A stretch of DNA of 23,983 nt from an uncultured bacterium (GTDB taxonomy: Bacteria > Bacteroidota > Bacteroidia > Bacteroidales > Bacteroidaceae), in NCBI GenBank assembly GCA_905215555.1, contig CAJMQU010000062.1:1-23983 (forward strand), in the 5' to 3' direction. Below the pieces are notes generated by a model. That model made no database searches. It had not been told where the DNA came from and worked only from the letters and a program-made list of their open reading frames with translations. The stretch's first letter is position 1, and each line of letters begins with the position of its first letter. A program made the translations under genes and the position numbers. This document shows, piece after piece, positions 14,219-22,214 of the stretch.

Positions 14219-15168
14219 ATGACAAATCTAAAAATTACAGTAGCCGTATTCACTCTTCTATAACTATCGCTTTCCTGTTCGCACAAAAACGAAACAGAAA
14301 CATTATTTTCATATGCCGATGCACTTATGGAAGAACATCCTGACAGTGCACTCCGATTATTGAGCCTGCCACCGGAAGAAACCAAAGAGTTTTCAAGAAA
14401 AGAATGCGCCCGCTATGCATTGTTGCTTGCTCGTGCCACAGACAAGAGCAAACAATCCTTGCTGCCCTGTGACTCTTTATTAGATATTGCTCTACACCAT
14501 TATGGAAATGACGAAAAAGAAGGAGCAACAGCCTTTCTATATAAAGGACGGCTTGAAGCGGAAATGAACAGTACGGAAGAAGTAGAAACGGAAAGGAATA
14601 TACTCAGTTCTCTTGGTAATCTGTATTTTGATACAGGATATTATGAAGAAGCGGGCAAGATATATCAAGAACTCTATAAATACTGTTATACGGAAAAAGA
14701 CAAATCGATTGCACTGAATGCTATCAGCTTATATTATTGTGTAACTAATAATGAAGACTCTACCATAACAAATCGATTAAAGAAGAGCAAATTAACATAA
14801 GAGAACAAGTCATTGCTAAACTACAAAAAGAAAAACTAAGATTGCACAAATGGCTTTTTACTCAAAGTGATATTTATAAAAAAGTAGATAGCTTATTCAA
14901 CCAAAAAGTTGCAGATAAAAAGGATATTAAAGTATTAACCAATGCCGAACAACGCAAATTAAAAGATACCGTACTCAATATATATACTGAATATGCTGAT
15001 ACCCTCCATCAAAAATACTCCAAATTGACCGAAGATGACATAGTGTTACTCTGCTTGCAAGAGGCCCAGCTTGCACCAAAAACAATAGCGATTTGCTTCG
15101 GTTATAGTGATACCCACACCATCAATCAACGAAAATTAAGAATAAAACAACGCATGAATGAGCTTTAA
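14219..15168 (+). pseudogene. Decayed TPR/HTH membrane regulator (pseudogene)
   Basis: From ATG 14219 the frame reads MTNLKITVAVFTLL, then TAA (14261-14263), then LSLSC, a perfect lipobox continuing into the same frame. A nonsense codon thus interrupts a lipoprotein signal. That frame runs to 14800 with helical, TPR-like repeats (LGNLYFDTGYYEEAGKIYQE). The C-terminal part is in another frame (open from before 14761 to 15168): a charged coiled coil (IKEEQINIREQVIAKLQKEK), then QSDIYKKVDSLF and a LuxR-like helix-turn-helix (LTEDDIVLLCLQEAQLAPKT, KLRIKQRM). Bacteroides regulators of this build normally have more TPRs and a membrane span between these parts, so a deletion with frameshift is likely. 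Confidence 0.8.
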
Positions 15169-15211
15169 AAGAGGAGTGTGACTGCTCCAACCCATGATAC
15201 CCTAATAATCA

Positions 15212-15247
15212 AACAGTTACACATATAAAGTGTGACTGTTATTTTTT
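15212..15247 (+). terminator. Rho-independent terminator after the broken regulator
   Basis: AACAGTTACAC (15212-15222) pairs with GTGTGACTGTT (15230-15240) with one G-U pair and a 7-nt loop, followed by A and six T. AGTGTGACTG also occurs at 15175-15184, giving a 10-bp direct repeat. Confidence 0.75.
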
Positions 15248-15268
15248 CCCTATTATTTCTCTTTTACC

Positions 15269-15276
15269 TAATTTTG
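15269..15276 (+). promoter_or_regulatory. -7 promoter element of the beta-barrel gene
   Basis: TAATTTTG matches TAnnTTTG, 32 nt before the ATG at 15309. The -33 region is T-rich without a clear TTTG. Confidence 0.45.
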
Positions 15277-15308
15277 CAGCCATAAAACAATAAAACAATT
15301 GTAAAAGT

Positions 15309-16017
15309 ATGAAAGCAAAATTTCTATTTATCTTATTATTTGCCCTGCCTCTCTCTCCATGCTTCTGCACAGATAAAACTCGGCATAAAGGCAGGAATGA
15401 ACCTAACACACTTCAAAAGCAGCAATGATCATTATGCTCAGAAGAAAGGTGGTATGGGAGCCGGATTCCAAATAGGCGGAACTGTGGACTATAAGTTCAA
15501 AGGGCGCTGGATGCTGATGTCGGGAGTATCATTCATGCAAACCCAAAGCAATATGGAATTGACATATAGCATGCTTCCTTATTTCCCAGATACGAAGATT
15601 AAACTGAACCATATTGTTATTCCGCTACAGGTGGGATACAATATCCAAATCAGCAAGAAGTTCAGTTTAATTCCTTCTGTCGGATTGTATGGATCGTACA
15701 ACTTCAGCGCCAGGAAATGCGCATTGGACATTAATGCACCATCGGATGGCAAGGAGAATATCAAACATGTGAAATGGAACCCCATGGAAGGATATTCCTA
15801 CACATTACCTATAGCCGGCGCAAAAACGCCACGCGACTATGAGGTTAATCTTGATGCTCTTCGCCACTGGACCTATGGAGCGATTGGAGAACTGAAAGCT
15901 GTAGTCAGCGATCATTACACAGTCTCTTTCCAATACCATGAAGCCATCAAGAAAATTCAAGGCCAGTGCGGTATTCGCGATTATGGTTATCAACTCTCAG
16001 TAGGCTATATCTTCTAA
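15309..16017 (+). pseudogene. Outer-membrane beta-barrel protein (porin-like), frameshifted in its signal peptide
   Basis: ATG 15309 starts a good signal peptide, MKAKFLFILLFALPLS, but this frame soon leaves the barrel sequence. The barrel is read one frame over: LHASAQIKLGIKAGMNLTHF onward to a C-terminal aromatic (LSVGYIF). The two frames meet at CTCTCTCTC (15349-15357). One extra CT, or one base fewer, would join them as ...ALPLSLHASAQ, a normal cleavage site. The mature part (about 210 residues) alternates hydrophobic and polar residues with G-x-x-x-G-Y/F strands, like small Bacteroidetes outer-membrane barrels (PorT/OMP_b-brl type). It may be a null allele, a phase-off state or a sequencing error. 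It follows the broken regulator. Confidence 0.75.
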
Positions 16018-16038
16018 GCCTAAACTTATATAATAGAT

Positions 16039-16079
16039 AAAGGGGAGGATTTTCGAACGTGAAAATCTTCCCCCCCTTT
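16039..16079. terminator. Shared terminator between the beta-barrel gene and mgsA
   Basis: An A-AAGGGGAGGATTTT-type arm (about 16039-16053) pairs imperfectly with GAAAATCTTCCCCCCCTTT (16061-16079) across CGAACGT. The purine/pyrimidine bias and the position between convergent genes suggest termination, though the U tract is short. Confidence 0.6.
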
Positions 16080-16098
16080 CATTCTCAATGAATAACAT

Positions 16099-16620
16099 TT
16101 ATCCTTTCTTTTTCTTCCGCTTTTTTGTCGACTCCACCGCCTCGGCCACCACCGGCTTGTTTTCAAATCGCTTGGTATAGCCGGTATAATCCGGAACTGT
16201 CCGTTCATACGTCGGATCTACAAACAACGGGCTCGAAATGATATGGTCTGCCGTACTGCGGTTGCAGCAGAACACGATGTTCTCTACTCCGGCAAGGCGG
16301 GTCAAGGCCTTTACATCCGTATCGTGCGGTTGCAAGGTCATGGGATCGGTAAAGAAGAAAAGGTAATCTATCTCACCATCCACAATGCGGGAACCCATCT
16401 GCTGGTCGCCTCCCAAAGGACCGGACTTCAAAATAGTGAAATCCCACTCAACGTCGGGATGCTTTTCTTTGAGGGCTTCGAGGATGAGTGTCCCCGTAGT
16501 ACCTGTACAATAAAACTTGTGCCCCATCAGCAGTTCCGAGTTCCAGAGAACCCATTCTATGAGGTCTTTCTTCATGGCATCGTGTGCCACCAATCCAATC
16601 TTTCTAACTAATTTTTCCAT
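16099..16620 (-). CDS. mgsA: Methylglyoxal synthase
   Basis: A 173-residue enzyme converting dihydroxyacetone phosphate to methylglyoxal and phosphate, an overflow route from glycolysis when phosphate is short. Signature residues are in place: VAHDAMK with H13 and K17, the phosphate-binding CTGTTGT (38-44), SGPLGGDQQMG with D72 (catalytic base) and FFFTDPMTLQPHDTDVKAL with H99 (88-106). A Lys/Arg-rich tail (KKRKKKKG) extends past the usual end. It starts 47 nt after the glycosyltransferase stop with no TAnnTTTG box between, so it is probably the last gene of the mtaB operon. Confidence 0.95.
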   Translation of the reverse strand: MEKLVRKIGLVAHDAMKKDLIEWVLWNSELLMGHKFYCTGTTGTLILEALKEKHPDVEWDFTILKSGPLGGDQQMGSRIVDGEIDYLFFFTDPMTLQPHDTDVKALTRLAGVENIVFCCNRSTADHIISSPLFVDPTYERTVPDYTGYTKRFENKPVVAEAVESTKKRKKKKG

Positions 16621-16667
16621 AAGCTAATACCGTTTTAAATAATAAACAATCGGTAAAAAGAAAAAAG

Positions 16668-17684
16668 CTATAATTGCGAGAAGTATCTCTTCCCACGGCA
16701 GTAATACTGCGCCAAGATACTGCTTTTTGACCGTTCCGGTATCACAGAGAGGGAAGTTTTTTTTAAGTTATCTTCGCGGGCCGGAGTAAAAGAAGAACGC
16801 AATGAGCGATATTCACGTCGGGCACGAAGCACAGCCAATGCATTGGGCAACTGAAGTCTAAGTAAGAAGACAACTGCTGCCACATAGTCGAAGAAACCAC
16901 GGACACGCATCACCGGAGCCAAATCTTCCGGCGGCAGGTTCTTGTAAAGCATGACAAGATTATTACGGAAATTGAGATAAGTCTTACGGGGATTCTCCTT
17001 TTTCAGCGTAGCACCACCCACGTGATAAACCACGCTTTGCGGCACGCATACAATCTGCCTGCCGCGTGCACGAAGCCGCCAGCACAAATCTATCTCTTCC
17101 ATATGGGCAAAGAAACGCCCGTCCAGCCCGCCGGCTTCGCGATAGTCTTTCAGACGGATAAACAACGCTGCCCCCGTGGCCCAGAACACAGGAACAATGC
17201 TATCATACTGCCCTCTGTCCTCTTCCACCGCATCCATAATCCGGCCACGGCAAAACGGATAACCGTAGCGGTCGATAAAACCACCTGCTGCCCCAGCATA
17301 TTCGAACATTCCCTTTTGCCGCCAACTGAGAATCTTGGGCTGACAAGCTGCCACTTCGGGATGTGCATCCATATAATCAGCCAAAGGGCGCAGCCAGTGT
17401 CCGGTTACTTCCACATCTGAATTGAGAAGCACCACATATTCAGCTTCCACCTCTTGCAGAGCCAGATTATAACCATCGGCAAAACCGCGATTCTCTTTCA
17501 GCAAGATCAAACGTACGGAAGGGAACTCACGACGAAGCATCTCCACGGAGGCATCCGTAGATCCATTATCCGCCACGTAAACCACTGCACCGTCCACCGC
17601 GGAAAGGCTCACTACGGAAGGAAGAAAAGAACGAAGCATATCGCATCCGTTCCAGTTCAATATAACGACCGCTATCTTATCCAT
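16668..17684 (-). CDS. Family 2 glycosyltransferase
   Basis: A 338-residue GT-A fold enzyme. VVILNWNG (6-13) and VADNGSTD (37-44) bind the nucleotide-sugar, LLNSDVEV (86-93) is the DxD-like metal site, and HMEEIDLCWRLR (194-205) carries the probable catalytic acidic residues. The layout resembles rhamnosyltransferase-like GT2 enzymes that build surface polysaccharide or LPS. The C-terminal region (about 260-338) is basic and amphipathic, perhaps peripheral to the inner membrane. Its start overlaps the end of the acyltransferase gene by 8 nt, so the two are likely translationally coupled. Donor and acceptor sugars cannot be told from sequence. Confidence 0.88.
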   Translation of the reverse strand: MDKIAVVILNWNGCDMLRSFLPSVVSLSAVDGAVVYVADNGSTDASVEMLRREFPSVRLILLKENRGFADGYNLALQEVEAEYVVLLNSDVEVTGHWLRPLADYMDAHPEVAACQPKILSWRQKGMFEYAGAAGGFIDRYGYPFCRGRIMDAVEEDRGQYDSIVPVFWATGAALFIRLKDYREAGGLDGRFFAHMEEIDLCWRLRARGRQIVCVPQSVVYHVGGATLKKENPRKTYLNFRNNLVMLYKNLPPEDLAPVMRVRGFFDYVAAVVFLLRLQLPNALAVLRARREYRSLRSSFTPAREDNLKKTSLSVIPERSKSSILAQYYCRGKRYFSQL

Positions 17685-18576
17685 GTTGTTTCACATTTTC
17701 GCGTGTCAGCTTCCAGCGTTTGTGCGACCAGAACCAATAAGCAGGTTCGCGCAGAATGGTTTGTTCCAGGCGGCGGACAAAAAGTTCGGTTATTTCTCCG
17801 TCAGCAGTCTCTTTAGGATTTTCGGTCAGCAGGTCGAAATAGGCTTTGCAGTATCCCCTGCCCCGTTTTTCCAGTTCACAGTAGAAGACGGGATAGTTCA
17901 TCATCTTGGCAATGCGCTCACCTCCATCCATAAACACGGTGTCTTGATTCAGGAAAGTGGTCCAGTGGTGAGCCTCACTGCGGTTGGGCGACTGGTCGGT
18001 AATCAACCCTATCACCACCCGTTTGCCGTCGCGACGCAACTTGATGACTTCACGGGCGGTGGAATGCTTCGGCACATTGTAACCGCCGTGACGAGCACGG
18101 ATCAGTTTGAACATCTCATCCAGATATTTATTTTTCAAAGGCTTATAGACCTGCAACGGAACATCACCCGGCTTCATAAAAGCCCCCATCGCTGTCAGCC
18201 ACTCGAAGTTGGCATAGTGCGGAATGAGGACAACTATACCTCCGTGCTTCTCAATCATGGCCAGATATTCTTCCGTATTTCCATATTCCATACGCCGGGA
18301 GAGGTCTTCGAATGACATACGCATCATCTTGATTTCTTCCAGCATATAATCGCAGATATAGCGATAGAATTCACGTTCAATCTCACGCAGCTCAGCTTGG
18401 GACTTTTCGGGAAAAGAGTTTTTCAGATTCCTGCGGACTACCCTGCGGCGATAATGCACCACGTGGCGCATCAGAAAACAGAGCCCGTCGGACAGTATAT
18501 AAAGCGCTCGGAAAGGAAGCAATGCCAGGAGCCACATGCCCGCATAAGTCAGCCAGTAGATAAGTCTTGATTTCAT
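17677..18576 (-). CDS. LpxL/HtrB-like lysophospholipid (lipid A) acyltransferase
   Basis: A 299-residue protein with an N-terminal hydrophobic segment (about 5-36) and the acyltransferase motif IPHYANFEWL (118-127), where H120 and E125 form the HX4E catalytic pair. GLITDQSPNR (190-199) and the C-terminal EPAYWFWSHKRWK are typical of the LpxL/LpxM family, which adds secondary acyl chains to lipid A at the inner membrane. I start at ATG 18576 (MKSRLIYW) because the longer frame from 18684 would run back into mtaB; the gap is then 19 nt. The downstream glycosyltransferase overlaps its stop. The context fits lipid A or another envelope glycolipid. Confidence 0.88.
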   Translation of the reverse strand: MKSRLIYWLTYAGMWLLALLPFRALYILSDGLCFLMRHVVHYRRRVVRRNLKNSFPEKSQAELREIEREFYRYICDYMLEEIKMMRMSFEDLSRRMEYGNTEEYLAMIEKHGGIVVLIPHYANFEWLTAMGAFMKPGDVPLQVYKPLKNKYLDEMFKLIRARHGGYNVPKHSTAREVIKLRRDGKRVVIGLITDQSPNRSEAHHWTTFLNQDTVFMDGGERIAKMMNYPVFYCELEKRGRGYCKAYFDLLTENPKETADGEITELFVRRLEQTILREPAYWFWSHKRWKLTRENVKQHG

Positions 18577-18595
18577 ACTTCTTATACTTATTCCA

Positions 18596-19915
18596 TTATA
18601 ATAAGAGCGTTCCCTGCAAAGCTGTTCCGTCTTCATTGAAATCTCCCAGGCGGACGGATACCACTTGATTGTCCAACGCATCATGGTGAGGAACTTCTAC
18701 CCGGATGTAATTGGCCGTGAAACCATGCATGGGCGCCCCCGCTTTGGGACGTTCCAGCAATACGGGCATGGTCTGCCCGATATGGCGGACATAGAACGCG
18801 CGCGTCTTTTCATCCGAAAGTCCCAGAAGGCGCTGACTGCGACGGTGCTTTTCTCCGGGAGTCACCACATGGTCTATCTTCAATGCCTGAGTGCCCGGAC
18901 GTTCGGAATAGCTGAACACATGGAGCTGGGTCACATCCAGATCCCGGATAAACTCATATGCCTGTTCAAAGTACTCATCCGTCTCGCCACGTGTACCCAC
19001 AATTACGTCTACACCAATAAAAGCATCGGGCATCACCTCCTTCACCTTCCGCACTTTTGAAGCAAAAAGTTCCGTATCATAGCGACGGCGCATCAGCTTC
19101 AACACTTCATCACTTCCGGATTGCAACGGAATATGAAAATGAGGCATAAAGCTGCGGGAATGGGAAACGAATTCGATAATCTCATCAGTCAGCAAGTTCG
19201 GCTCTATAGAAGAGATACGGTAGCGCTCAATACCTTCCACCGCATCCAGCGCCTTCACCAGGTCGAAGAATGTCTCGCCGGTGCTCTTTCCAAAATCACC
19301 GATATTGACGCCTGTCAGCACTATCTCTCTGCCACCATCGGCTGCCGCCTGACGTGCCTGCCCGACCATGGAAGCCACTGTCCCGTTACGACTCCGCCCA
19401 CGGGCAAAAGGAATGGTGCAATAGGAACAGAAATAATCGCAACCGTCCTGCACCTTCAGGAAGTAACGGGTGCGGTCGCCACGCGAACAGGACGGAGCAA
19501 ACGAGTGGATATCCTTCAATGCTGAAGTATGCGCTTCGGCGGATTCATGTTTCTGCAAATCACCCAGATATTGCAACAAATCCTTCTTCTGCTCTGCACC
19601 GAGCACAACATCTACTCCTTCTATCTTTGCCACAGCATCGGGTTTCAGCTGGGCATAACAGCCGATCACAACTACAAAAGCACCCGGATGCTGCTTCACC
19701 AGACGGTGAATGGCCTGGCGGCATTTCTTATCCGCCACTTCCGTCACCGAACAAGTGTTCACCACACAGATGTCCGCCTTCTCACCCTTGCGTGCTGTGC
19801 GCACGCCCGCTTCCCGCAAAATCTTACCGATAGTAGAGGTTTCAGAGAAATTCAGTTTGCACCCCAACGTATAGTAAACCGCTGTCTTATCTTGAAATAT
19901 AGTGGTATCAATCAT
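18596..19915 (-). CDS. mtaB: tRNA threonylcarbamoyladenosine methylthiotransferase MtaB
   Basis: A 439-residue radical-SAM methylthiotransferase that turns t6A37 into ms2t6A in ANN-decoding tRNAs. The N-terminal UPF0004 domain has three cluster cysteines: YTLGCKLN (C19), VNTCSV (C55) and IGCYAQ (C86). The radical-SAM site CDYFCSYC carries C159, C163 and C166, followed by ARGRSR. The C-terminal TRAM domain (about 375-439) ends in GDFNEDGTALQGTL. LGCKLN and VTEVADKKCRQAIHR favour MtaB over MiaB or RimO. ATG 19915 is chosen: the frame extends upstream to 20131, but that would run over the promoter boxes and into the divergent gene. First gene of the minus-strand operon. Confidence 0.92.
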   Translation of the reverse strand: MIDTTIFQDKTAVYYTLGCKLNFSETSTIGKILREAGVRTARKGEKADICVVNTCSVTEVADKKCRQAIHRLVKQHPGAFVVVIGCYAQLKPDAVAKIEGVDVVLGAEQKKDLLQYLGDLQKHESAEAHTSALKDIHSFAPSCSRGDRTRYFLKVQDGCDYFCSYCTIPFARGRSRNGTVASMVGQARQAAADGGREIVLTGVNIGDFGKSTGETFFDLVKALDAVEGIERYRISSIEPNLLTDEIIEFVSHSRSFMPHFHIPLQSGSDEVLKLMRRRYDTELFASKVRKVKEVMPDAFIGVDVIVGTRGETDEYFEQAYEFIRDLDVTQLHVFSYSERPGTQALKIDHVVTPGEKHRRSQRLLGLSDEKTRAFYVRHIGQTMPVLLERPKAGAPMHGFTANYIRVEVPHHDALDNQVVSVRLGDFNEDGTALQGTLLL

Positions 19916-19935
19916 ATCTAAATACATTTCTGCCA

Positions 19936-19943
19936 CAAAGTTA
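19936..19943 (-). promoter_or_regulatory. -7 promoter element of the mtaB operon
   Basis: The minus strand reads TAACTTTG, matching TAnnTTTG, 20 nt upstream of the mtaB ATG. No clear -33 TTTG. It lies almost back to back with the acyl-CoA synthetase promoter. Confidence 0.5.
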
Positions 19944-19965
19944 CATATAATTCTCAGATTTTTCC

Positions 19966-19973
19966 TACTTTTG
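19966..19973 (+). promoter_or_regulatory. -7 promoter element of the acyl-CoA synthetase gene
   Basis: TACTTTTG matches TAnnTTTG, 23 nt before ATG 19997. It is 22 bp from the divergent mtaB box, so the two polymerases probably compete or are regulated together. Confidence 0.5.
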
Positions 19974-19996
19974 CACAATTCATCAATTTTCGTGCA

Positions 19997-21670
19997 ATGA
20001 TACAAGAGAACTTTATCAAACTCTACGAGCAGAGTTTCCGTGAGAATTGGGACCTTCCCTGCTACACCGATTACGGTGAAGATGAGAGTTATACCTACGG
20101 ACAAGTGGCGCAAGAAATAGCTAAATTGCACTTATTGTTCAAACATTGCAGCCTGCGCCGGGGCGACAAAATAGCCGTCATAGGCAAAAACAATTCCCGC
20201 TGGTGCATCGCTTACATGGCCACGGTCACATACGGCGCTATCGTAGTTCCCATTCTGCAAGATTTTAATCCTAACGATGTACACCATATCGTCAATCATT
20301 CCGAATCAGTGTTTCTTTTCACCAGTGACTCCATCTGGGAACATCTGGAAGAAGAACGGCTTGCCGGATTGCGTGCCGTGTTCTCCCTCTCAGACTTCCG
20401 TTGCCTGCACCAGCGCGACGGCGAAACAATCAACCGCTTCCTCAAACATTTGGATGAGGAAATGCACGACACTTATCCGAAGGGATTCCGCCGGGAAGAC
20501 GTGGAATATACTACGCTTTCTAACGACAAAGTGATGCTGCTGAACTATACTTCGGGCACCACCGGTTTCAGCAAAGGCGTCATGCTGACGGGAAACAACC
20601 TTGCAGGAAACGTCACCTTCGGCATCCGCACCGAGTTGCTAAAAAAAGGAGATAAAGTACTGTCTTTCTTGCCATTGGCCCATGCCTATGGCTGTGCATT
20701 CGACTTCCTTACAGCTACCGCTGTGGGCACTCACGTCACCCTTCTAGGCAAAGTCCCTTCTCCCAAGATTCTGATGAAAGCTTTCGAAGAGGTGAAACCC
20801 AACCTGATAATTACCGTACCTCTCGTTATCGAGAAAATCTATAAAAATGTCATTCAACCCATCATCAACAAGAAAACCATGAAATGGGCACTCAGCATCC
20901 CTCTGCTCGACGGGCAAATCTACGGACAAATCCGCAAGAAACTGATAGATGCTTTGGGCGGACGTTTCAAAGAGGTCATCATCGGCGGCGCTGCCATGAA
21001 TCCGGAAGTGGAGGAGTTCTTCCATCGCATCAAATTCCCATTCACCATCGGTTACGGAATGACGGAGTGTGCGCCACTCATCAGCTACGCTTCCTGGAAT
21101 GAGTTTGTTCCTACTTCTTCCGGGCGTATACTCGACATTATGGAGGCACGCATCTATAAGGAGAACCCCGAAGCGGAAGTCGGTGAAATTCAAGTGCGGG
21201 GCGAAAACGTAATGGCAGGCTATTACAAAAATCCCGAAGCTACCAAAGAAGTCTTCACCGAAGATGGCTGGCTGCGTACCGGTGACCTGGGAAAACTGGA
21301 TGATAACAACAACCTCTATATTCGGGGGCGCAGCAAGACTATGATATTAAGTTCCAGCGGTCAGAACATCTTCCCCGAAGAAATAGAAGCACGTCTCAAC
21401 AATCTGCCGTTCGTGTTGGAAAGCCTTGTTATCGAACGTAATAAGAAACTGGTTGCTTTGGTCTATGCTGATTATGAGGCTCTGGACTCACTCGGACTGA
21501 ACCAACCGGAAAACCTCAAAACCATCATGGACGAGAACCTGAAGAATCTGAATAGCAGCGTGGCCAATTATGAGAAAGTCAGCCAGATTCAGCTTTATCC
21601 GACAGAGTTTGAAAAGACTCCCAAAAGAAGCATCAAACGATATCTATATAACAGTATTGCAGAAGATTAG
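19997..21670 (+). CDS. AMP-binding long-chain fatty acid-CoA ligase
   Basis: A 557-residue member of the adenylate-forming superfamily, probably activating fatty acids via acyl-AMP to acyl-CoA. The P-loop YTSGTTGFSKGV (184-195), GYGMTECAPL (352-361), GWLRTGDLG and GRSKTMILSSSGQNIFPEEIE-type hinge segments are all present, and the C-terminal catalytic lysine lies in KTPKRSIKRYLY (540-551). The length and motif spacing fit long-chain acyl-CoA synthetases of the Bacteroidetes rather than peptide-synthetase domains. No membrane span is seen. It is divergent from mtaB. Fatty-acid chain preference cannot be read from the sequence. A small GTATGTT/AACATAC hairpin follows the stop without a T tract. 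Confidence 0.9.
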   Translation: MIQENFIKLYEQSFRENWDLPCYTDYGEDESYTYGQVAQEIAKLHLLFKHCSLRRGDKIAVIGKNNSRWCIAYMATVTYGAIVVPILQDFNPNDVHHIVNHSESVFLFTSDSIWEHLEEERLAGLRAVFSLSDFRCLHQRDGETINRFLKHLDEEMHDTYPKGFRREDVEYTTLSNDKVMLLNYTSGTTGFSKGVMLTGNNLAGNVTFGIRTELLKKGDKVLSFLPLAHAYGCAFDFLTATAVGTHVTLLGKVPSPKILMKAFEEVKPNLIITVPLVIEKIYKNVIQPIINKKTMKWALSIPLLDGQIYGQIRKKLIDALGGRFKEVIIGGAAMNPEVEEFFHRIKFPFTIGYGMTECAPLISYASWNEFVPTSSGRILDIMEARIYKENPEAEVGEIQVRGENVMAGYYKNPEATKEVFTEDGWLRTGDLGKLDDNNNLYIRGRSKTMILSSSGQNIFPEEIEARLNNLPFVLESLVIERNKKLVALVYADYEALDSLGLNQPENLKTIMDENLKNLNSSVANYEKVSQIQLYPTEFEKTPKRSIKRYLYNSIAED

Positions 21671-21769
21671 TATGTTGTAAAACATACAAAAAGGTTGCAA
21701 AAAGGGCTGAGCTCCAAAAAAAACATAAAAAAAGTTGGTATTTGGAGAACAACATATCGAAAAAGTACA

Positions 21770-21777
21770 TACCTTTG
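21770..21777 (+). promoter_or_regulatory. -7 promoter element of the small lipoprotein gene
   Basis: TACCTTTG matches TAnnTTTG, 52 nt upstream of ATG 21830. TTTG at 21741-21744 is 25 bp away, longer than usual. Confidence 0.5.
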
Positions 21778-21829
21778 CAGCGTTTTAATAAAGCAATTGA
21801 TTGTATTACGTTTTTAAAAAGCAAAGAAA

Positions 21830-22042
21830 ATGAAAAAATTAGTTTTGATGGCCGTAGCTATCGTAGCAGTATCCTTCGCATCTTGTGGTAACAAACAAGC
21901 TGACGCTGAAAAAGCAGCAGCAGATTCTATCCGTATTCAGGATTCAATCGCAGCAGTAGAAGAAGCTGCAGCCGCAGCAGCTGAAGCAGCAGCCTTAGCT
22001 GACACTGTAGCAGTAGATAGCGCAGCAGTTGTAGCTGAATAA
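21830..22042 (+). CDS. Small Ala-rich lipoprotein (70 aa)
   Basis: The first 18 residues are a lipoprotein signal ending in SFASC, with acylation on C19, so the mature protein is about 52 residues and membrane anchored. The mature part has no aromatic residue and is dominated by Ala, Asp, Glu, Ser and Val, with two similar DSI/DS-A stretches and a run AAAAAAEAAA, so it is probably one long helix or coiled coil. It has a good promoter box and a strong terminator, which suggests an abundant monocistronic mRNA. I do not recognise a function. A Braun-lipoprotein-like spacer role is only an analogy; the C-terminal lysine of Lpp is absent. Confidence 0.8.
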   Translation: MKKLVLMAVAIVAVSFASCGNKQADAEKAAADSIRIQDSIAAVEEAAAAAAEAAALADTVAVDSAAVVAE

Positions 22043-22070
22043 TTTCAGAACAACAACACTGAGAGAATTG

Positions 22071-22108
22071 AAAGTCTGACGTACAAAAGTACGCACAGAC
22101 TTTTTTTT
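22071..22108 (+). terminator. Strong terminator of the small lipoprotein gene
   Basis: AAAGTCTG (22071-22078) pairs with CAGACTTT (22096-22103). An inner CGTAC (22080-22084) / GTACG (22089-22093) stem closes an AAAA loop, and eight T follow. Confidence 0.88.
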
Positions 22109-22182
22109 ATGCCCTTTTGATTCCTTATCCTTCCCACTACTTATTTCCTACATTCATATTCTTATTTATTTTAAATTATTCT

Positions 22183-22190
22183 TATCTTTG
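22183..22190 (+). promoter_or_regulatory. -7 promoter element of the paralogous membrane-protein pair
   Basis: TATCTTTG matches TAnnTTTG and lies 24 nt before ATG 22215. It overlaps a spurious TTG at 22188 and so supports the later start. Confidence 0.5.
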
Positions 22191-22214
22191 CTTGCAACAT
22201 TAAATAATAACCTT

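Noticed and set aside
19916..20131. N-terminal extension of mtaB
   Set aside because: The extra 72 residues would cover both divergent promoter boxes and the start of the acyl-CoA synthetase gene, and do not fit the family N-terminus.
21670..21687. Terminator after the acyl-CoA synthetase gene
   Set aside because: GTATGTT/AACATAC can pair but is AT-rich, contains the stop codon's last base and is followed by A rather than T.
22188..22214. TTG start for the first paralogous membrane protein
   Set aside because: This TTG is the end of the TATCTTTG promoter box, so it would lie upstream of the transcription start.
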